DNA of 56,043 nt from an uncultured Negativibacillus sp. (lineage in GTDB: Bacteria > Bacillota > Clostridia > Oscillospirales > Ruminococcaceae). Positions 52,339-56,043 of the stretch are shown piece after piece. Location: the NCBI RefSeq assembly GCF_944388365.1, contig NZ_CALXIN010000007.1:1-56043 (forward strand). The letters are read 5' to 3'. Position numbers and translations under genes: made by a program. A model generated the notes under the pieces. It was not told where the DNA came from and searched no databases. It was given only the letters and a program-made list of their open reading frames with translations. The stretch's first letter is position 1. Each line of letters opens with the position of its first letter.

Positions 52339-53976
52339 ATGGAGAAGCGGAAAAAAATCTGGTTGCTGGACTCCACCTTGCGGGATGGAGCACAAGGGGA
52401 GGACATCTCCTTTTCGGTTCAGGACAAGCTGAACATCGTACAAATTTTGGATCGGCTGGGAATTGACTATATTGAGGCGGGAAACCCTGGTTCCAACCCA
52501 AAGGATCTGGAATTTTTTGAACGGGTGCAGGCGCTGCACCTGAATCACGCAAAGCTGGTTGCCTTTGGAAGCACCCGCCGGAAAAATGAAGCGGTGGAGG
52601 ATGACCGCAACCTGCGTTCGCTGTTGGAGGCGCAGACGCCGGCAGTCAGCATCTTTGGCAAGAGCTGGGATTTCCACGTCACCGAAATCATCCACACCAC
52701 CTTGGAGGAAAACCTGCGGATGATCGAGGAAACGGTCGCCTTTTTAAAGCGCAACGGCAGGGAAGTAATTTTTGATGCAGAGCATTTCTTCGACGGATAC
52801 AAACATCATCCGGAGTATGCGATGCAGACCTTGTTTGCGGCAGAGCGCGGCGGTGCGGACAGCATCTGCCTGTGCGAAACAAACGGCGGCGCCTTTCCTG
52901 ATGAGGTGTATCGCATCGTCAGTGAGGTAGTCAAACAGGTTTCGGTGCCGATAGGTATCCACACCCATGACGATGGAGGAATGGCAGTTGCCAGCAGCGT
53001 CATGGCGGTAGAAGCAGGAGCAGTCTTTGTACAAGGAACACTCATTGGCTTTGGAGAGCGCTGCGGCAATGCAAATCTCTCCACCGTGCTGAGCAACTTA
53101 CAGCTCAAGCGAAACTATGAGTGTATTCCGCCGGAAAATCTGCACAAGCTGATGCAGTCCTGTCACATGATCTCCGAGGTATCCAACGTGCAGATGAATA
53201 AAAACATGCCCTATGTGGGAAAAAGCGCCTTTGCCCACAAGGGCGGAATGCACATCGACGGAGTCAATAAGGCACCATCCTCTTTTGAACATATTAACCC
53301 TGAGAGTGTGGGAAATACCCGCCGCTTCCTGATGTCCGAAGTGGCCGGACGCAGCACCCTGATCGAAAAGATTCAGCGGGTAGATGCAAAGATCTGTCGC
53401 GAAGATCCGGTTACCGCACAGATTATCGGTCAGATCAAGGAGATGGAGCATCAGGGCTACCAGTTTGAAGGAGCGGATGCAACGCTGGAAATGCTCATCC
53501 GCAAACAGCTGGGCAACTATCATCCCTTCTTCAAGGTGGAGAAATTCAAAACGATGGGCGAACAGCAGAACGGCGAGGAAAATCCATCCGCTTCCGCCAT
53601 GGTCAAGGTGGTGGTCAATGGTCAGTCCGAGATGACCGCAGCGGAGGGAAACGGTCCGGTCAACGCACTGGACAGCGCGCTCAGAAAGGCGCTGGAGCGG
53701 TTTTATCCTATTTTGCAGACGGTACACCTGACCGACTACAAGGTGCGTGTGCTTGACAGCAGGGACCGTACAGCATCGAAGGTCCGCGTATTGATTGAAT
53801 CGACCGACGGCAAGGAGTTCTGGACCACCGTCGGTGTATCGGTGGACATCATCGAAGCAAGTTTGGATGCACTGGTTGCTTCGATCGAGTACAAGCTGAT
53901 TCATTCCAGCTATTATAATGCAGACAGTTATCGGATGCAGCAAAAATATCGCGGAGATGCGGGTCGATATTGCTGA
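52339..53976 (+). CDS. cimA: citramalate synthase
   Basis: The protein has 545 residues. The DRE-TIM barrel opens with LLDSTLRDGAQGEDISFSVQ and carries IHTHDDGGMAVASSVMAVEA, then GTLIGFGERCGNANLSTVLS. The long form with the helical subdomain (AFAHKGGMHIDGVNK) and a C-terminal LeuA-type regulatory domain (about 420-530) matches CimA rather than LeuA. It condenses pyruvate with acetyl-CoA to (R)-citramalate, the threonine-independent entry to isoleucine. Its place next to the liv uptake operon fits branched-chain amino acid supply. Confidence 0.9.
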   Translation: MEKRKKIWLLDSTLRDGAQGEDISFSVQDKLNIVQILDRLGIDYIEAGNPGSNPKDLEFFERVQALHLNHAKLVAFGSTRRKNEAVEDDRNLRSLLEAQTPAVSIFGKSWDFHVTEIIHTTLEENLRMIEETVAFLKRNGREVIFDAEHFFDGYKHHPEYAMQTLFAAERGGADSICLCETNGGAFPDEVYRIVSEVVKQVSVPIGIHTHDDGGMAVASSVMAVEAGAVFVQGTLIGFGERCGNANLSTVLSNLQLKRNYECIPPENLHKLMQSCHMISEVSNVQMNKNMPYVGKSAFAHKGGMHIDGVNKAPSSFEHINPESVGNTRRFLMSEVAGRSTLIEKIQRVDAKICREDPVTAQIIGQIKEMEHQGYQFEGADATLEMLIRKQLGNYHPFFKVEKFKTMGEQQNGEENPSASAMVKVVVNGQSEMTAAEGNGPVNALDSALRKALERFYPILQTVHLTDYKVRVLDSRDRTASKVRVLIESTDGKEFWTTVGVSVDIIEASLDALVASIEYKLIHSSYYNADSYRMQQKYRGDAGRYC

Positions 53977-53992
53977 CCCCAAATTACATAAC

Positions 53993-54039
53993 CAACAACA
54001 TAAGAGCCGCTGCAATTTGCAGCGGCTCTTATGTTGTTG
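53993..54039. terminator. 47-bp perfect palindrome after cimA
   Basis: Left arm 53993-54015, single-base centre, right arm 54017-54039: a 23-bp perfect inverted repeat, 17 bases after the cimA stop. It has no proper T-run on either side, so it may be a terminator of weak type, an mRNA stabiliser or a repeat element. Confidence 0.55.
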
Positions 54040-54171
54040 TAAAGATATAAGGGCGGCACAGGATGCAAGGGCAAAGGAGTTACTGTCTGTGGAGTTGGTT
54101 GTGTTTTTTTGCAGGAAAAGGCAAATATCAGACAGAGTATGGGCAGGTGTACACAGAATTTGCGGAGGAGA

Positions 54172-54212
54172 TTGACAAACAAAATGAGTTTGCATATAAT
54201 TAACAATGTTAA
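54172..54212 (+). promoter_or_regulatory. consensus promoter of the marR operon with start-site dyad
   Basis: TTGACA (54172-54177), 17 bases and TATAAT (54195-54200), a perfect sigma-A promoter. TTAAC-AAT-GTTAA (54200-54212) begins at the last base of the -10 and covers the start site, a fitting operator for a MarR repressor. Confidence 0.75.
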
Positions 54213-54231
54213 CTATATGGGAGGGATATTG

Positions 54232-54675
54232 ATGGAGTGGACAGATATGATGTACTATCAACAACAGATTCAAAAGGTAATGCGTTCCCTGCTGCCGACG
54301 GGTAAGTCGGTATTGACTGTCAGCGAATGTGAACTTTTGGCTCATCTCTATTTTCAGCCCGAAGAAAATACACCTGTTTTACTGGGAAAAAACAGCGGCA
54401 TGAAAAAAGAAGCGGTCAGCCGCTGCCTGAAATCGCTGTATGAAAAAAATTGCATCCGCAAACAAAAACAAACAAAAGACGAGCGAAGCTACCAACTGTT
54501 TATCACAGAAACCGGCCTGGATGAATTGAGGAAGGGGTATGAAAGTATCTTGCAGCCCTTCTATGATCTGTGGCGAAGCTCCGGCGAAGATTTTGAGGCG
54601 TTCATGTACTATGCGGATAAACTTGCTGCACATATCGAAAAAGGAAAGGAAAATACCCGTGATGAGATTTTATGA
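54232..54675 (+). CDS. MarR family transcriptional regulator
   Basis: The protein has 147 residues. A winged helix (about 25-100) shows LTVSECELLAHLYFQPEENT, the recognition helix MKKEAVSRCLKSLYEKNCIR and the wing KQTKDERSYQLFITETG, flanked by dimerisation helices. ATG 54232 is six bases after GGGAGGG; the longer frame starts before the promoter and was rejected. It overlaps the start of the downstream membrane-protein frame by 14 bases, so it probably represses both. Confidence 0.88.
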   Translation: MEWTDMMYYQQQIQKVMRSLLPTGKSVLTVSECELLAHLYFQPEENTPVLLGKNSGMKKEAVSRCLKSLYEKNCIRKQKQTKDERSYQLFITETGLDELRKGYESILQPFYDLWRSSGEDFEAFMYYADKLAAHIEKGKENTRDEIL

Positions 54676-55725
54676 TGCGTTACAGATGGACCCTGCTATC
54701 CTCAAGCGAAAAATTGCTGCTTGCGATACAAAAAAGAAAAAATGTATTATTGGACTGCCATAGCAGTACGCTCCTTTTTGATTGTCGCTTTTGCCATTGT
54801 GTTTATCAGCTTGCTGTCTGGGGTGTTTGGTGCTGACAATACCCCAATGGCAGTGGCTTTGTTTTGTATGATGCTGGGCATCCGTTTTGTCAATTTCGAG
54901 TACTGTATCGGGGATTCGCTCATGACCCTGGCAGCAGTGCTGGCAATCTTAGTGCTTGCACCCAGTGCAGCGGCGGTGCTCCCACAGATATTTTTAATTC
55001 CGCTGCACTTTGCAGCCTTTTTTGCTGTGCTTTATATGACGACTCAGCGACCTGAAATGGGCAATGGAGGCTTATACAGCTTTGCTTATATCTATTTAAC
55101 AGGCAATCCGGTGGCAGGAGAGGCCTTGGTTCGCCGTGGGCTTTTGGCTCTGGTGGGTTATTTGATCTGTGGAGCAATCCTGTTTGCTAAGCATCGGGAT
55201 CAGCACAAAGCAACTCGTTTTCACAAAGTGGTACGGAAAGCCAAGCTATCTGAACCCGTCGTTCTGTGGCAGCTGCGCATGGCGCTCGGTGTGAGTCTGG
55301 TGTTAACGGCTGGGCAGGTCTTTGGTGTGGAACGATTTATGTGGATGGGATTTGCCTGTGCATCGCTGCTGTCAGAATATCCGTATCGCGGCAATACCTT
55401 CACCCGTTTTTGGCAACGAATCGTGGGTGCGGTTGCAGGTTCCGGTGTATTTTTTGTGATCTATCTTATCACGCCAGAAGCTCTGCGTCCATTGATGGGA
55501 CCGTTAGGAGGACTGTGCTTGGGCTTCTGTACGGACTACCGGTATAAGACGGCAATGAACTGTTTTGGTGCACTGATGCTGGGAACTGGAATTTATGGGC
55601 TCAAGGGTGCGGTGATCCTGCGCATTGAGGATACCCTTCTGGGAGTGACATTTGGCTTAATATTCGCAGCGATCTTCCACCAACTGGCGGCGGTCAGACT
55701 TCTGCCTGAGCTACAAAATGAGTAA
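54662..55725 (+). CDS. FUSC-like membrane protein, split by a -1 frameshift
   Basis: The first frame starts at ATG 54662 (MRFYDALQMDPAILKRKIAA), inside the marR end, and stops at TAG 54761 after 33 residues. The second frame, one base back, is open from 54721 to 55725 and gives about ten membrane helices with a middle soluble stretch (about 160-185) and GLYSFAYIYLTGNP and RRGLLALVGYLICG, as in FUSC/aromatic-acid-exporter proteins. Joined at the A AAA AAG at 54730-54736, the two give one continuous protein of 354 residues with the expected N-terminal amphipathic segment (DTKKEKMYYW at the joint). Programmed frameshifting, a real mutation or a sequencing error are all possible. Without the shift, ATG 54742 would start a 327-residue protein. 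Confidence 0.7.
54730..54736 (+). promoter_or_regulatory. A AAA AAG slippery heptamer (candidate -1 frameshift site)
   Basis: In the frame from ATG 54662 the heptamer is in exact slippage phase (ACA-AAA-AAG). A small perfect hairpin ACTGC-CATA-GCAGT lies at 54754-54767, 17 bases downstream, farther than usual for stimulators. No internal Shine-Dalgarno-like stimulator is visible just upstream. Confidence 0.5.
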
Positions 55726-55738
55726 AAGAGAAAAGTCT

Positions 55739-55791
55739 CGCACACTTTCTAAACGGGAAAAGATGGGGATTTACAGAAGGTGTGCGCAAAA
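55739..55791 (+). other. imperfect hairpin after the FUSC-like gene
   Basis: CGCACAC.TTCT (about 55739) pairs with AGAA.GTGTGCG (about 55776) around a loop of about 25 bases; no T-run follows. Confidence 0.4.
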
Positions 55792-55858
55792 GAAAATGAC
55801 GGCTGCCTCAGAGAAAAAGAATGATTCCAGGCAGTGGATCGAGATCATTTAAAAGACA

Positions 55859-55895
55859 AAAAAGGCCTTGTATCTTCATGATACAAGGCCTTTTT
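55859..55895 (+). terminator. terminator downstream of the FUSC-like gene
   Basis: A 16-bp perfect stem with a 5-base loop (55859-55874 / 55880-55895) with A-run and T-run on opposite sides, so it works on both strands. The last ~150 bases of the window hold no gene I can support. Confidence 0.8.
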
Positions 55896-56043
55896 CACGA
55901 TATCTGAGGGCTAGAGAATTTTGCCCTGAGATAATAAAATCTGTTTATCTAGGATATTTGATTGCAGCCTGTGCGGGTATGTATCCATAGAGAGCGCACA
56001 ACAGGACCATCATCTTTCTGACTATTATAATGTAAAAGCCAGA

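Noticed and set aside
54109..54231. Longer N-terminus of the MarR regulator
   Set aside because: It would place the promoter and operator inside the coding region; ATG 54232 has an ideal ribosome site.
1..56043. CRISPR array, IS element, prophage or rRNA
   Set aside because: No regularly spaced direct repeats, transposase, integrase, phage structural genes or rRNA sequence were seen on either strand.

Overview
The window is a chromosomal segment of a Gram-positive, anaerobe-type Firmicute, most likely class Clostridia, Oscillospirales/Ruminococcaceae-like. The reasons are: AGGAGG-type ribosome binding sites before almost every gene; consensus sigma-A promoters; a ribosomal operon that runs unbroken from rpsJ to rplQ, contains rpsD, and has a KOW-domain gene between map and infA; Clostridia-type zinc versions of S14, S4, L24 and L36; and VanS/VanR-like two-component, XRE-cupin and zinc-ribbon membrane proteins. 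No phage, IS element, CRISPR array or rRNA was seen. The only tRNA is tRNA-Ser(CGA).

Layout. (1) 1-5.0 kb: two small membrane proteins, then a PadR/HAAS(DUF1700)/DUF4097 envelope module with a palindromic operator lying in its own promoter, then a HutD-like protein and a lipoprotein on the minus strand. (2) 5.4-21.6 kb: S10-spc-alpha ribosomal superoperon (31 genes: rpsJ to rplQ, with secY, adk, map, KOW, infA and rpoA), preceded by a ~355-nt leader holding an intrinsic terminator. It is followed by a small candidate RNA with its own promoter and terminator. (3) 21.9-26.7 kb: nitroreductase, a CPA2-type cation/proton antiporter behind a terminator-bearing leader (candidate riboswitch), isoaspartyl dipeptidase, a Cys-rich miniprotein and a small membrane protein. 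(4) 26.8-31.8 kb: two-component system, MutT, a second nitroreductase diverging from an XRE-cupin regulator across a shared dyad, a GNAT enzyme and a second XRE-cupin regulator. (5) 32-37.1 kb: pyroglutamyl peptidase, D-2-hydroxyacid dehydrogenase, HemW and a large zinc-ribbon membrane protein. (6) 37.4-46.8 kb: a very divergent sigma-54 protein with a His/Cys tail, a DUF1667 protein, D,D-carboxypeptidase, metallophosphoesterase, a MerR-TipAS regulator with a 19-bp-spacer promoter, SbcCD and tRNA-Ser. (7) 47.2-54.0 kb: livKHMGF branched-chain amino acid transporter followed by citramalate synthase. (8) 54.1-55.7 kb: a MarR regulator and a FUSC-type membrane protein whose reading frame is broken exactly at an in-phase A AAA AAG slippery heptamer.

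The genes divide into housekeeping (translation, Sec export, DNA end processing), nitrogen/amino-acid acquisition (liv uptake, citramalate route to isoleucine, isoaspartyl and pyroglutamyl peptidases) and envelope/stress sensing. The signals most worth a second look are the FUSC frameshift, the sigma-54 paralogue that lacks an RpoN box, the two unassigned structured RNAs (21.7 kb and 24.1 kb), the S10 leader attenuator and several self-regulatory dyads placed exactly on promoters. All functional names come from recognising protein motifs by eye; no database search was run.
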